From: Vreelandella titanicae BH1
GTDB lineage: Bacteria > Pseudomonadota > Gammaproteobacteria > Pseudomonadales > Halomonadaceae
NCBI RefSeq assembly: GCF_000336575.1
Contig: NZ_AOPO01000020.1
Span: 16,634 to 80,633, forward strand
Direction of reading: 5' to 3'
Length of the DNA: 64,000 bases
This document shows positions 9,071 to 17,258 of this stretch, one piece after another. The position numbers and the translations under genes were made by a program. Numbering within the stretch: position 1 is the first letter of the stretch; each line of letters opens with the position of its first letter. The notes beneath the pieces are model-generated. The model was given only the letters and a program-made list of their open reading frames with translations. It had not been told where the DNA came from and made no database searches.

Positions 9071-9436
9071 TTAGGCTTCAATTGAGATTATTCGTCCCTG
9101 CATTTCTTCAAGTCGCTCGGCAATTTTGAGTACTTCTTCTGCTGGGATCTGGCGTATGACGTCGCCAGACTCCCTATCTATGACCCGCGTGATCACGCGT
9201 GATGTTACTTCGCTTAATTCGAATTCTAAGCCATGTGGGCGCATTGTCTCGTTAATGCGCTGGATGGGTTTGACGAGCTCTTCGGATGATATTTCCTGCT
9301 CATTAATGTCTATGTTTTTAATCTGAGTGTTCGTTGTTGCTAGCTGAGCTAGAGTGTTTTCGAGCCGTTGGCTTGGGTTCAGCTGGGCTAAGCCTGATGA
9401 CTGCAGCGTTGTTGCTTCGGTGGGTAGTGAGCTCAT
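9071..9436 (-). CDS. flaG: FlaG family flagellar protein
   Basis: FlaG proteins are small cytoplasmic proteins of polar or lateral flagellar systems and influence filament length. The 121-residue product has a variable N-terminus and the family's C-terminal part (VITRVIDRESGDVIRQIPAE, then EVLKIAERLEEMQGRI). It is monocistronic and convergent to fliE. A well-matched sigma-28 promoter lies about 110 bp upstream, as expected for a late gene. Flagellin, its common neighbour, is not here. Confidence 0.9.
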   Translation of the reverse strand: MSSLPTEATTLQSSGLAQLNPSQRLENTLAQLATTNTQIKNIDINEQEISSEELVKPIQRINETMRPHGLEFELSEVTSRVITRVIDRESGDVIRQIPAEEVLKIAERLEEMQGRIISIEA

Positions 9437-9546
9437 GGGGCACGTTCCTCCTTTAAGATCAGCTCTGGCAGCCAGTTAGGAGTGCAACAGCGTGGAGCGG
9501 CAGCCATAGCTTGGAATTTTGCTTATCAATAAGTGTTTCTATATCA

Positions 9547-9573
9547 GTATCGGCAGTCAGCTAAAAAACTTTA
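9547..9573 (-). promoter_or_regulatory. Sigma-28 (FliA) promoter for flaG
   Basis: On the minus strand TAAA (9570-9573) is followed by exactly 15 nt and then GCCGATAC (9547-9554). This matches the enteric FliA consensus TAAA-N15-GCCGATAA in 11 of 12 positions. It points at flaG, leaving a leader of about 100 nt. Confidence 0.8.
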
Positions 9574-9767
9574 CTCTTGCCGACGTGGCGTTTTGTTTTC
9601 TGGTTCTTGGGAGTGTCAGCCATATAGCCTCCTCTCTCTGTTTGCTATGGCTTGCCTAATAAGTATGAAAATGGTGGCTTTTTGTGCATACGCCATGCTG
9701 TGGGCATCTGATATGCTTCTCGAGTTTGCGGTGAACTAATTAACGCATAAGAGTAAGCGAGGCGAGA
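9574..9767. other. Rest of the flaG / YcgR-HD-GYP spacer
   Basis: The spacer between flaG and the next gene is 331 bp in total. Apart from the sigma-28 site it holds only short unsupported open frames. A promoter for the plus-strand gene at 9768 should lie here, but I see no clear -35/-10 pair. Confidence 0.4.
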
Positions 9768-11456
9768 ATGGTGGCGCAGCAGGATGAGTTTGAAACAATA
9801 GTAAGTACAACAGTGATCGAGTCTCTGCTGAATACCTTGATCGAAACCGGTGGCGTCTCGCTCTGTCTTGCTGCGACGGGAGCTCGTCCAGAGCCCATTG
9901 TCTTGATGGAGCAGCACCAGGGCCAAGCATTGGTGATGGATCTTTCCTCTGTTGACTATTTACTTCACCATTTACAGGGTGGTGCTGCGTTTTACTTGCG
10001 CGGGCAGGCGCAGGGGAAAGTGCTGCAAACGCCGCTCCTGCAACTGACGGAGACGCGTCAGGCCGGGGGGCGCTTTTTGTGTTGCAGTGATTATCCTGCA
10101 TCGTTGGAAGTGCTGCAGCGTCGTGAGTCCTTCCGTGCTGAGCTGCGCATGGGGATGGTGGTGTCGGCAGGTTTGTATGGTGGTGATGCCGAGATAGAGG
10201 GTGAGCTGCGGGATTTATCCCAGGACGGCTGCCAGCTTGAATTGCCATTGGCCGCTAGCGGGCTGCTAGCGGGAGCCGCTAGCCCGCTAAAGTTGGCGTT
10301 TACCTTCCCCGACGGCACCTACTTTGAAGTGCTTGGAGAGGCTCGTCATCAAAAAACCGACGCTGAGCGCCATCTACTGCGCGTCGGTTTTAACTTCGTT
10401 GAGTGTAGTGCGGAGCAAGAGCGGCAAATTTGGTATTTCGTGTGTGAAATAGAGCGCGAAGCGGCACGCTATAAAAAAGAAGAACAAAACGAGCGTCAGC
10501 CCTCTCCGCTGTTCGCGCTGCCAAGCAAACGATCCGGTGCAGGAGAGTTGCTTGGGCGGCGTGATGTCAAGCGCTACGCGACCCCTATGGCGCGTCGGCT
10601 TGTCAAAGTCGCTGCCTATCTGGATACACAGTTGTTGTCGTTACAACAAGGTAGCGATATCGATGGGCGTCAGCTCTCCCGCTATGCTGATCGCATATTG
10701 GGTCTTCATGAAGAGGATCGTGAGGCGCTGCTATTTGCTTCACGTTGCTTATCTCCCGAGCCTTTAATAGTGCGCCACGGTATTGCTGTGGCTGTGCATT
10801 TGCTCGATTTTGTGGGTGCCAGCATGCCTCGTGAGTTGCGCAAGGCGATAGTGGCCAGCGGTCTTATTCACGATCTTGGCAAGGCGCTTGTGCCTCAGGT
10901 GCTGTTCAAGGCGCCGCACTTTGAAGCTAAGCATCGAGAGGCGATCAGTGAGCATGTCCAGCTGTTGCTAGACCGCTTACATAACTGCCAATGGCTGTCT
11001 GCGGGTATTGTCCAGGCGGTGATTGGGGGGGTTAACGAGCGTATGGATGGTAGTGGGTATCCATGCGGGTTGAGTGGGGCTGACCTCAGTGAACTGGCTA
11101 AGGCGAGTGCTGTTGTCGACGTAGTAGAAGCTATGCGACGTGACCGTGCAGATCGTCCAGCTAAAACAGCACAGCAAATTTATCGGCATTTATTGCAGCA
11201 CCCACACCATTTTGATATGCGTTGGATTAAACGCTATATCGATCATTTCAAGGGATTGCCAATAGGTTCGCTGGCGCAGTTCTCTAGCCAGCAGAAGGGG
11301 TGGATCTTACGTCTTGATGCTAAAGGCAACCCCACAGAGGTGTTGCTTGCGCCACAGGTCGAGCCGCCAATGCGTGACAATGTGGGAGTGATCGTGGGGG
11401 GTAATATCGCTGAGCGACTTGGGCGAACTGTCGGTGAGATCGCCGTGTCTACTTGA
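9768..11456 (+). CDS. YcgR-type PilZ protein fused to an HD-GYP-like domain
   Basis: This 562-residue protein combines a c-di-GMP receptor with a degenerate c-di-GMP phosphodiesterase-type domain. Residues of about 1-112 resemble the YcgR N-terminal flagellar-brake domain. Residues of about 113-235 are a PilZ domain with both c-di-GMP motifs (RRESFR and DLSQDG). Residues of about 300-500 are HD-GYP-like: HDLGK near 368, a later His in ISEHV, and DGSGYPCGL near 430. The usual HHE triad before DG-GYP reads VNE, so two metal-binding histidines are missing, and catalysis is doubtful. YcgR normally brakes the motor at high c-di-GMP, so a motor role is likely. It stands alone between flaG and fliS. 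Confidence 0.85.
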   Translation: MVAQQDEFETIVSTTVIESLLNTLIETGGVSLCLAATGARPEPIVLMEQHQGQALVMDLSSVDYLLHHLQGGAAFYLRGQAQGKVLQTPLLQLTETRQAGGRFLCCSDYPASLEVLQRRESFRAELRMGMVVSAGLYGGDAEIEGELRDLSQDGCQLELPLAASGLLAGAASPLKLAFTFPDGTYFEVLGEARHQKTDAERHLLRVGFNFVECSAEQERQIWYFVCEIEREAARYKKEEQNERQPSPLFALPSKRSGAGELLGRRDVKRYATPMARRLVKVAAYLDTQLLSLQQGSDIDGRQLSRYADRILGLHEEDREALLFASRCLSPEPLIVRHGIAVAVHLLDFVGASMPRELRKAIVASGLIHDLGKALVPQVLFKAPHFEAKHREAISEHVQLLLDRLHNCQWLSAGIVQAVIGGVNERMDGSGYPCGLSGADLSELAKASAVVDVVEAMRRDRADRPAKTAQQIYRHLLQHPHHFDMRWIKRYIDHFKGLPIGSLAQFSSQQKGWILRLDAKGNPTEVLLAPQVEPPMRDNVGVIVGGNIAERLGRTVGEIAVST

Positions 11457-11529
11457 GTAAGCAGGAAGTTAATGCGTGATGGCAGTTGGTCGAGTCATGA
11501 GCTGCGCTGAAAAAAGCGTTGTAAGCCGT

Positions 11530-11556
11530 TAAAGTCCCCCAGGCTCACGCCGATAG
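11530..11556 (+). promoter_or_regulatory. Sigma-28 (FliA) promoter for fliST-fliK2-flhB2
   Basis: TAAA at 11530-11533, a 15-nt spacer and GCCGATAG at 11549-11556 match the FliA consensus TAAA-N15-GCCGATAA in 11 of 12 positions. The fliS start lies about 100 nt downstream. It is well separated from the preceding gene's stop at 11456. Confidence 0.85.
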
Positions 11557-11654
11557 ATACTAGTAGTGCCGTTTGTTGTTTATTTTTATCTTTTAATAAT
11601 CGTGGTCTCTCCTTATCCAGGGTGAGCATAAAACCACGTATAGGAGTTCCGCTT

Positions 11655-12071
11655 ATGACTTACTCTCGCGGTGGCGCCGCCTATGGGCGGGGAGCTAACG
11701 CTTATGCGCGTGTTGGCGTAGAAAGCGGAGTGATGTCGGCAGATCCTCATCAGCTTATTGTGATGTTGTTTGACGGCGCCCAGGCCGCTATTCGTGCTGC
11801 ACGCATCCATATTCAGTCGGGTAATACGGCCGAGAAAGGCAAGTCGATATCGAAAGCGCTGGATATTGTAAATAACGGTCTCGTAGCCGCTCTTGATCAA
11901 GAGCAGGGCGGCGAGATTGCCGAACGCTTAGCATCGCTTTATGACTATATTTCGCGCCTACTGTTGGCGGCGAATCTGCGTAACGATGAAGAGAGCTTAA
12001 ATCAGGCCGAACGCCTGCTCGAAGATATCGCCTCAGCCTGGCGTGATATTGGTCAACAGCAGAGCGCGTGA
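11655..12071 (+). CDS. fliS: Flagellin export chaperone FliS
   Basis: FliS binds the C-terminus of flagellin in the cytosol and delivers it to FlhA. The 138-residue protein shows the family features: an N-terminal tyrosine region (MTYSRGGAAYGR), DPHQLIVMLFDGA, and a C-terminal AERLLEDIASAWRDI helix. The ATG at 11655 has TAGGAG 8 nt upstream and is preferred to one 11 codons earlier. First gene of a four-gene sigma-28 operon; the flagellin it serves is encoded elsewhere. Confidence 0.95.
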   Translation: MTYSRGGAAYGRGANAYARVGVESGVMSADPHQLIVMLFDGAQAAIRAARIHIQSGNTAEKGKSISKALDIVNNGLVAALDQEQGGEIAERLASLYDYISRLLLAANLRNDEESLNQAERLLEDIASAWRDIGQQQSA

Positions 12072-12078
12072 GGCAATA

Positions 12079-12489
12079 ATGTCAGCTCCTATATCCGCTC
12101 GTGATAAAAATGCTCAACAGACGCTGCTCACTAGCTATGAAACGCTATTGAGCCGCGTTGAGCACATGCACGAACTGGCTAATGGCGAACAGTGGGCAGA
12201 GCTAATTGATCAGCGTACCAACTATGTAATGTTGGTGGATCAGTTGCGTGAGCTGGATACCACCGTTGTGCTTGATGCCGCTGCTCAGCAGCGTAAGGCA
12301 GAACTGCTGGAGCGCATCCTTGAGCACGATGTGGAAATACGGCGTCGTTTGGTGGCGCGCCGTGATGAGCTGGGTAAGCTCATAGGGGTATCCCAGCGTC
12401 AGCGGAATTTACATAGGGCCTACGCACCACAGCAAGGGGCTCCGGTAGCTTATGACGCCGATGATGCTGATTCCACGAGGTCATCGTGA
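12079..12489 (+). CDS. fliT: FliT-like flagellar chaperone
   Basis: FliT chaperones the filament cap FliD and, in enterics, also inhibits FlhDC. This 136-residue helical protein lies 7 bp after fliS, the usual place. It has the FliT-type arrangement of a first helix (LLTSYETLLSRVEHMHELA), a second with WAELIDQRTNYVMLV, and a charged third helix. The assignment rests on size, helix pattern and position; identity is moderate. Its stop overlaps the next gene's GTG start. Confidence 0.8.
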   Translation: MSAPISARDKNAQQTLLTSYETLLSRVEHMHELANGEQWAELIDQRTNYVMLVDQLRELDTTVVLDAAAQQRKAELLERILEHDVEIRRRLVARRDELGKLIGVSQRQRNLHRAYAPQQGAPVAYDADDADSTRSS

Positions 12490-13901
12490 GTGGTATTACC
12501 CCTCTGATTGATACGCTCTTGCACCAAGTGCTTGGGCGGCAAGGCGAGTTGTCGCTGCAGCGAGCATTGAGTCAGCCTGTGAAGCCCGTTTCACCCGGCG
12601 AGGGGCCGCGTGCCGTAATGGGTGATGCCAATCTGGATGGCCGTGCGTCGACATCGCCGCTAGGCGACCTAAAGCGTTTACCGCACCCTCTTGATGGGGG
12701 GCGAACGTTGCCCCGAGGTGAGGCGCAGCCTTCGCCTTCAGGTTCAACGCAGACCCATTTTAGTCCTGCAGCACGAACAATCGCCGACGTGCTGCTGCGC
12801 TTTCCAGCCCCTCCCTCGGTAATGCGGCCCGAAGCACCTCTTATCACCAGTCAGGAAGCGCCAGCAGCGAGTACAGTAGCAACACGCTTAGAGGCAAGTA
12901 TTCGCGATAGTGGTTTGTTTTATGAGTCGCATCTAAAGCGCTGGTTTCAAGGTGAGGGAACCCGCCAGCAGCTAATGAACCAACCGCAAATGCAATCCGG
13001 CCCTCGCCCGCTTACTCCTCTTTTATCGACAGGCCCGAATGTGTCGCTCCCAGCTGCAGCGCCTTCGACGGCGTCTGCCTTGTCTACAGCTGTCTCAGTT
13101 GGGGTGCCACTGACTCCACAAATGCCTACGCAGTCAGCTGGAGCGCCCCTGACAGCACAGGCGCTTACGCAGGTGGGGGCGGGAGCGCCTTTGGCAGCTC
13201 CCCTGGTAGGGCAGGGAGGCATGGCTATTTTACCCAACGTGCCGCTAGTGCCTGTTACTCATGAGCAAGGCTTAGCGGTTCGGTTGGCGAGCGCGTCCCA
13301 TTTTTTAGCAACTGGCTCGACGGCTGCTGCCTCCACTACCCCCGCTCAAGGGGCTGCTTCGCAGGTGTCGACTAATCCTGCCCAGCCGGCCCCTATGCCT
13401 GGCGAGGCGCGCGACAGCCATCAGGCAAGGGCGGAGTATAGCCAGGCTAGGGAGATGAGCGATCTGATGGCCAATCGACCGGCTCGCGAGGTCGTTCACG
13501 AAAGCCTGCAGAGCCTGGTGCGCCACCAGCTTGAAATGTTGGTGATGCCGTCTATTCGCTGGGAAGGTGATGTCTGGGCAGGCATTTTTATGGCTTTAGT
13601 AATCAATTTGCCTACTCGTGAAGAGGGCCAGGAAGGAAAACAGCAGGGGGGAGAGCCAGACGGTGGATGGCGTTCTGATATGCAGCTCGATGTTCCCAGT
13701 TTAGGGGCATTCAGCGCGTCGCTATGGCTCTATCGAAACGTGTTAAGCATCGATTTCACCACCGAAAGTACGCACGTTTATCAGCGTATTGACGCTGGAC
13801 TGCCCGCGTTAGAGAAGCGCCTTAGCGCCTTGGACTTACAAAAAGTGCAGCTTCGCGCGCGCCATATCGAAGCGGAGGCACCCCATGGCTACGCCGGGTG
13901 A
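12486..13901 (+). CDS. Second FliK-like hook-length control-type protein
   Basis: The 471-residue protein has a Pro/Ala/Ser/Gln-rich middle (about 40-330) and a folded C-terminal domain (about 340-465) with MLVMPSIRWEGDVWAGIFMALVI-like beta strands and LGAFSASLWLYRNVLSIDF, resembling a FliK hook domain. It begins with GTG at 12486 overlapping the fliT stop (GTGA) and overlaps flhB2 by 17 bp. Pairing of a FliK-like protein with a stand-alone FlhB tail occurs in other bacteria (for example ylqG-ylqH in Bacillus). Its job is unproven; it could tune export switching of the late substrates. Confidence 0.75.
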   Translation: MSGITPLIDTLLHQVLGRQGELSLQRALSQPVKPVSPGEGPRAVMGDANLDGRASTSPLGDLKRLPHPLDGGRTLPRGEAQPSPSGSTQTHFSPAARTIADVLLRFPAPPSVMRPEAPLITSQEAPAASTVATRLEASIRDSGLFYESHLKRWFQGEGTRQQLMNQPQMQSGPRPLTPLLSTGPNVSLPAAAPSTASALSTAVSVGVPLTPQMPTQSAGAPLTAQALTQVGAGAPLAAPLVGQGGMAILPNVPLVPVTHEQGLAVRLASASHFLATGSTAAASTTPAQGAASQVSTNPAQPAPMPGEARDSHQARAEYSQAREMSDLMANRPAREVVHESLQSLVRHQLEMLVMPSIRWEGDVWAGIFMALVINLPTREEGQEGKQQGGEPDGGWRSDMQLDVPSLGAFSASLWLYRNVLSIDFTTESTHVYQRIDAGLPALEKRLSALDLQKVQLRARHIEAEAPHGYAG

Positions 13902-14178
13902 GCGACGCCGTCAAGCTGTTGCTCTGGCTTACCAGGATAATGACCGTGCTCCACGGGTAGTGGCGAAAGGCTATGGTGATCTGGCCGAACGTATTATGGC
14001 TGAAGCTCAGCGTCAGGGTATTTATGTGCACGATGCGCCTGAGTTGGTAGCGCTTTTAATGCAGCTAGATCTGGATGCGGAAATTCCGGCAAGTCTCTAT
14101 CAAATTGTCGCAGAACTGCTGGTGTGGGTGTTCGAACTATCAGAGGAAGGGCTAACTCATCGTGAAACGCCTGAGTAG
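13885..14178 (+). CDS. Stand-alone FlhB C-terminal-domain protein (FlhX-like)
   Basis: This 97-residue protein corresponds to the cytoplasmic C-terminal domain of FlhB (FlhB_C). It shares AVALAYQDNDRAPRVVAKG and GIYVHDAPELVALLMQLDLD with the segment after the cleavage site, but it lacks membrane helices and the NPTH autocleavage motif. In full-length FlhB this domain selects export substrates, and stand-alone homologues can partly replace it. It is the last gene of the sigma-28 operon and overlaps the FliK-like gene, suggesting the two act together. Confidence 0.87.
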   Translation: MATPGERRRQAVALAYQDNDRAPRVVAKGYGDLAERIMAEAQRQGIYVHDAPELVALLMQLDLDAEIPASLYQIVAELLVWVFELSEEGLTHRETPE

Positions 14179-14240
14179 CCATTTACAGACATTGTATGCA
14201 ACCATGAGGGTAGGTAATAAAAAGTCATTAATGGCGCCAG

Positions 14241-14246
14241 TATAAT
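14241..14246 (+). promoter_or_regulatory. Putative -10 box of the flhDC operon
   Basis: A perfect TATAAT lies 38 bp before the flhD start. No convincing -35 is present at 16-18 bp, so an activator-dependent promoter is possible. In E. coli flhDC is the main control point of motility and is activated by CRP; no CRP box was recognised here. Confidence 0.45.
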
Positions 14247-14284
14247 GGTCACAACACCGCGCCTGAGTCGTTTAATGGGACATT

Positions 14285-14617
14285 ATGAGTCAAACCAACT
14301 TTCTCGATGAAATTCAGGAAATTAATTTAGCTTATTTGCTTCTGGCGCAGCGCTTGCTTGATGAAGATCGTGAGGCTGCTATGTTTCGCTTAAAAATAGA
14401 CAGCGATGTTGCCGAGCTGATTGTCTCGCTTAATGCTCGCCAGCTTACCAAGTTGGCGCGAACCAGCCAATTATTGTGCCGGTTTAGCCAAACGAGTGCC
14501 GAGCGGCTTCGACAGCTTACAGATAATCCCCGCGATCAGGGGTTGGCAGGGCTTCATGCATCACTGCTGTTGGCAAGCGATGCATTTGAGCCAATGCCAT
14601 CGGGAGGCGAGAAGTGA
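14285..14617 (+). CDS. flhD: Flagellar transcriptional activator FlhD
   Basis: FlhD combines with FlhC as FlhD4C2, which activates class II flagellar promoters. The 110-residue product matches FlhD along its length: EIQEINLAYLLLAQRLLDED, AMFRLKID and LARTSQLLCRFSQ. It overlaps flhC by 4 bases (GTGA). The presence of flhDC places this motility cluster in the enteric/beta-proteobacterial regulatory type rather than the FleQ/sigma-54 type of most polar flagellates. Confidence 0.96.
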   Translation: MSQTNFLDEIQEINLAYLLLAQRLLDEDREAAMFRLKIDSDVAELIVSLNARQLTKLARTSQLLCRFSQTSAERLRQLTDNPRDQGLAGLHASLLLASDAFEPMPSGGEK

Positions 14618-15156
14618 GCCAGAAAAGCTTGGTCGATGAAATGCACCAAGTGCAGCTGGCAATCGAATTGATTGAGCTGGGTGCGCGCCTTCAGGTGCTG
14701 GAAACAGAAACGGAATTAAGCCGCACGCGTTTGATCAAGCTGTATAAGGAAGTGCGTGGCATGTCACCGCCTAAGGGCATGCTGCCTTTTTCCACCGACT
14801 GGTTTATTACTTGGCTTCCCAATGTGCATTCGTCGCTGTTTTACAACATTTATTTAAGCCTGAAGGAGGCGGCAGGCTGTGATCGCATCGATGCCTTTGT
14901 CAAAGCATATCGGCTCTATGACGAGCAAATGTCGCTGGAAAAGGTGGAGCCGGTTCTCGGGTTAACCCGTGCGTGGACGCTGATACGCTTTTTCGAGAGT
15001 GATTTGCTCCAGCTTAATCAGTGTACGCGTTGCACTGGGCAGTTTGTGGCGCACGCTCATAGTCCCGCTCAACACTATGTGTGCGGTATTTGTCAGCCCC
15101 CCTCAAGAGCGGGTAAAACGCGCAAAGCACAGCGGGAGAATAGTGAAAAAATGTAA
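14614..15156 (+). CDS. flhC: Flagellar transcriptional activator FlhC
   Basis: FlhC provides DNA recognition in FlhD4C2. The 180-residue protein begins with GTG overlapping flhD and has the FlhC helical part (AIELIELGARLQVLETET, PFSTDWFITWLPNVHSSLF). Near the C-terminus are the zinc-site cysteines CTRC and CGIC with the expected spacing. The tail after about residue 165 is basic and lysine/arginine-rich. Confidence 0.97.
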   Translation: MSQKSLVDEMHQVQLAIELIELGARLQVLETETELSRTRLIKLYKEVRGMSPPKGMLPFSTDWFITWLPNVHSSLFYNIYLSLKEAAGCDRIDAFVKAYRLYDEQMSLEKVEPVLGLTRAWTLIRFFESDLLQLNQCTRCTGQFVAHAHSPAQHYVCGICQPPSRAGKTRKAQRENSEKM

Positions 15157-15294
15157 CAATCTCTGCGATTACATCACTGATGGTGTGAAGTAGGGTATAA
15201 GACAGTAATGAGTACTAACAAGAAATAAGTGTATTGGCTTAGATAGGCCTAAAAGCCAGTGGTGCTTTTTCATTAAACAGACGTCTGACCCTAG

Positions 15295-15300
15295 TATAAT
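15295..15300 (+). promoter_or_regulatory. Putative -10 box upstream of motA
   Basis: A TATAAT sits 103 bp before the chosen motA start, in the 246-bp flhC-motA gap. The -35 region is poor. No sigma-28 match of TAAA-N15-GCCGATAA type was found in this gap, although motA-cheW is a class III operon in enterics. Confidence 0.35.
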
Positions 15301-15402
15301 AGGGCTAAGACATGCTTGGAATGGAACATTGCTTAAACATCAGATCAGGTGGCTAAGTTTTGGTTCCCTAATTTAATACTGAATACCGCAAGGATCCTGC
15401 TT

Positions 15403-16272
15403 GTGCTGATACCTCTAGGTTATGTAATCGTATTGCTATCTGTGTTTGGTGGCTATGTGCTGGCAGGTGGCAGCTTAGGCCCCTTGTATCAACCTCTTGA
15501 GCTGCTGATTATTGGCGGAGCCGGGGTTGGTGCATTTATCGCAGCGAACAATGGCAAAGCGATTAAAGCGACCTTTAAAATTTTGCCCCGGCTCAAGCGC
15601 GCCAAAAAATATAACAAAGAACTTTATATGGAGCTGATGGCGCTGCAGTATAAATTACTCTCCAAAATTCGCCGTGAAGGCATGTTAGGCATTGAACGGG
15701 ATATTGATAATCCCGAGGAGAGCCCGCTGTTTCAAGAGCATCCTACGGTATTGGCTGATCCTCATATCATGAATTTTCTAACGGACTATCTGCGCTTAAT
15801 GGTAAGCGGTGGTATGGAACCCATGGAAATTGATGAGCTGATGCTGCACGAGATTGAGGTCTTTGAGCAGGAAGCTCATATTCCTGTCGATGCCATTGCC
15901 AAAGTCGGCGATGCCATGCCTGCCTTCGGCATCGTGGCGGCAGTAATGGGGGTCGTTAAAACACTCACCTACGCCGATGCTACGCCGACTCAGATGGGTG
16001 TGATGATCGGCCAAGCGCTAGTGGGCACCTTCTTGGGTATTTTGCTGGGCTATGGTTTTGTTAGTCCGCTGGCAAGTTACATCGAACGGCAGGCGAAAGA
16101 AGCCGAAAAAATGCTCCAGTGTATTCGCATTACGCTGCTCGCTAGCTTGCACGGTTATGCGCCGCAGTTGGCTGTTGAATTTGGTCGCAAGGCACTGTTT
16201 GCCGCCGAGCGCCCTAGTTTTACGGAGCTTGAAGAGTATGTAAGGGATGCAAAAAAGGCCGGTAACGCATGA
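15403..16272 (+). CDS. motA: Flagellar motor stator protein MotA (proton type)
   Basis: MotA forms the five-subunit outer ring of the stator and pushes on FliG. The family features are four membrane helices, GGYVLAGGSLGPLYQPLELLIIGGAG at the N-terminus (here abbreviated: GGYVLAGG), the cytoplasmic loop with charged residues, and PAFGIVAAVMGVVKTL. I start it at the GTG 15403 (AGGA 8 nt upstream), giving MLIPLGYVIVLLSVFGG, which lines up with E. coli MotA. A GTG at 15349 would add 18 residues that the family lacks. The stop overlaps motB (ATGA). Confidence 0.93.
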   Translation: MLIPLGYVIVLLSVFGGYVLAGGSLGPLYQPLELLIIGGAGVGAFIAANNGKAIKATFKILPRLKRAKKYNKELYMELMALQYKLLSKIRREGMLGIERDIDNPEESPLFQEHPTVLADPHIMNFLTDYLRLMVSGGMEPMEIDELMLHEIEVFEQEAHIPVDAIAKVGDAMPAFGIVAAVMGVVKTLTYADATPTQMGVMIGQALVGTFLGILLGYGFVSPLASYIERQAKEAEKMLQCIRITLLASLHGYAPQLAVEFGRKALFAAERPSFTELEEYVRDAKKAGNA

Positions 16273-17216
16273 GTAAGGGTGGTGACAAGCGTCCGATTGT
16301 CATTCGACGCAAAAAAGTCGTCCATGCCCATCACGGTGGTGCCTGGAAAATTGCCCTAGCGGATTTTATGACTGCTCTGATGGCCTTTTTTTTGGTGCTA
16401 TGGCTTTTGAGCGTTTCCAGTGAAGAGACGCGCAAGGGGGTGGCAGAGTACTTTAGCACCCCCCTGGTGACGGCGATAACCGGTGGCGATCGTTCGGGCA
16501 GCACCAGCGCGATTCCCGGCGGCGGGCCCGATCCCACTCATAGCGATGGGGAGCGGGCGCGCATTGATAGCCTTCAGCGCACTCGTCCAAGCATGCAGGA
16601 ACGAAACTTTTTCCGGGATTTACAAGAGCGTATTGAACGGGCCATTGAGCGAGATCCCGAGCTGCGCCAGTTGCGCAATCAAATGCGGTTTGACTTGACC
16701 CGCGAAGGGCTGCGCATACAGCTACTCGATACCGACCAGCGCCCCATGTTTGAGCTGGGTAGCGACCAAGTGGCGCCTTATATGCGCAGCTTGTTACGTA
16801 CCATCGCACCGCTGCTAAATGAGCTTCCCAATGAGCTAAGTATCAGCGGGCATACCGATAGCGTTCCCTATGCGGGAGGCTATCGTGGTTACAGTAACTG
16901 GGAACTTTCCAATGATCGCGCTAATGCGTCGCGCCGCGAGCTTATTGCGGGTGGCTTTGATCCAGGTCAGTTACTACGCGTGTCGGGCTTTGCAGATCGT
17001 GTGTTATTGCCCGAGACTGAGCCAACCGATCCTATCAATCGACGCATAGAGCTGGTGGTGTTGTTTCCGGAAATTGCTGATGCGATTCGCAATCCTACTG
17101 TAATGGAGTCGGGAGATGCATCGCCAGAAGCTTCAATCGAAGCACTAGAAGCTTCAGCCGAAGCGCAAATTGAATCAACACAACAAGACGAGCCTCAGGT
17201 TCAAGCGCAAGAGTGA
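16269..17216 (+). CDS. motB: Flagellar motor stator protein MotB (proton type)
   Basis: MotB pairs with MotA, conducts protons and anchors the stator to peptidoglycan. The 315-residue protein has a basic N-terminus, a membrane helix at about 27-47 containing the ion-carrying Asp32 (ALADFMTALMAFFLVLWL, as in E. coli), and an OmpA-like domain with ISGHTDSVPY and SNWELSNDRA. The tail after about residue 280 is acidic and low-complexity. It overlaps motA and precedes cheA by 42 bp. Confidence 0.97.
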   Translation: MSKGGDKRPIVIRRKKVVHAHHGGAWKIALADFMTALMAFFLVLWLLSVSSEETRKGVAEYFSTPLVTAITGGDRSGSTSAIPGGGPDPTHSDGERARIDSLQRTRPSMQERNFFRDLQERIERAIERDPELRQLRNQMRFDLTREGLRIQLLDTDQRPMFELGSDQVAPYMRSLLRTIAPLLNELPNELSISGHTDSVPYAGGYRGYSNWELSNDRANASRRELIAGGFDPGQLLRVSGFADRVLLPETEPTDPINRRIELVVLFPEIADAIRNPTVMESGDASPEASIEALEASAEAQIESTQQDEPQVQAQE

Positions 17217-17258
17217 TCTGAGCCTGTCATAAAAGACGACGTTAAGGTGGAGCGGTGT

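Noticed and set aside
9533..9739. 68-codon frame in the flaG spacer
   Set aside because: It overlaps the sigma-28 promoter, has no ribosome-binding site and no recognisable content.
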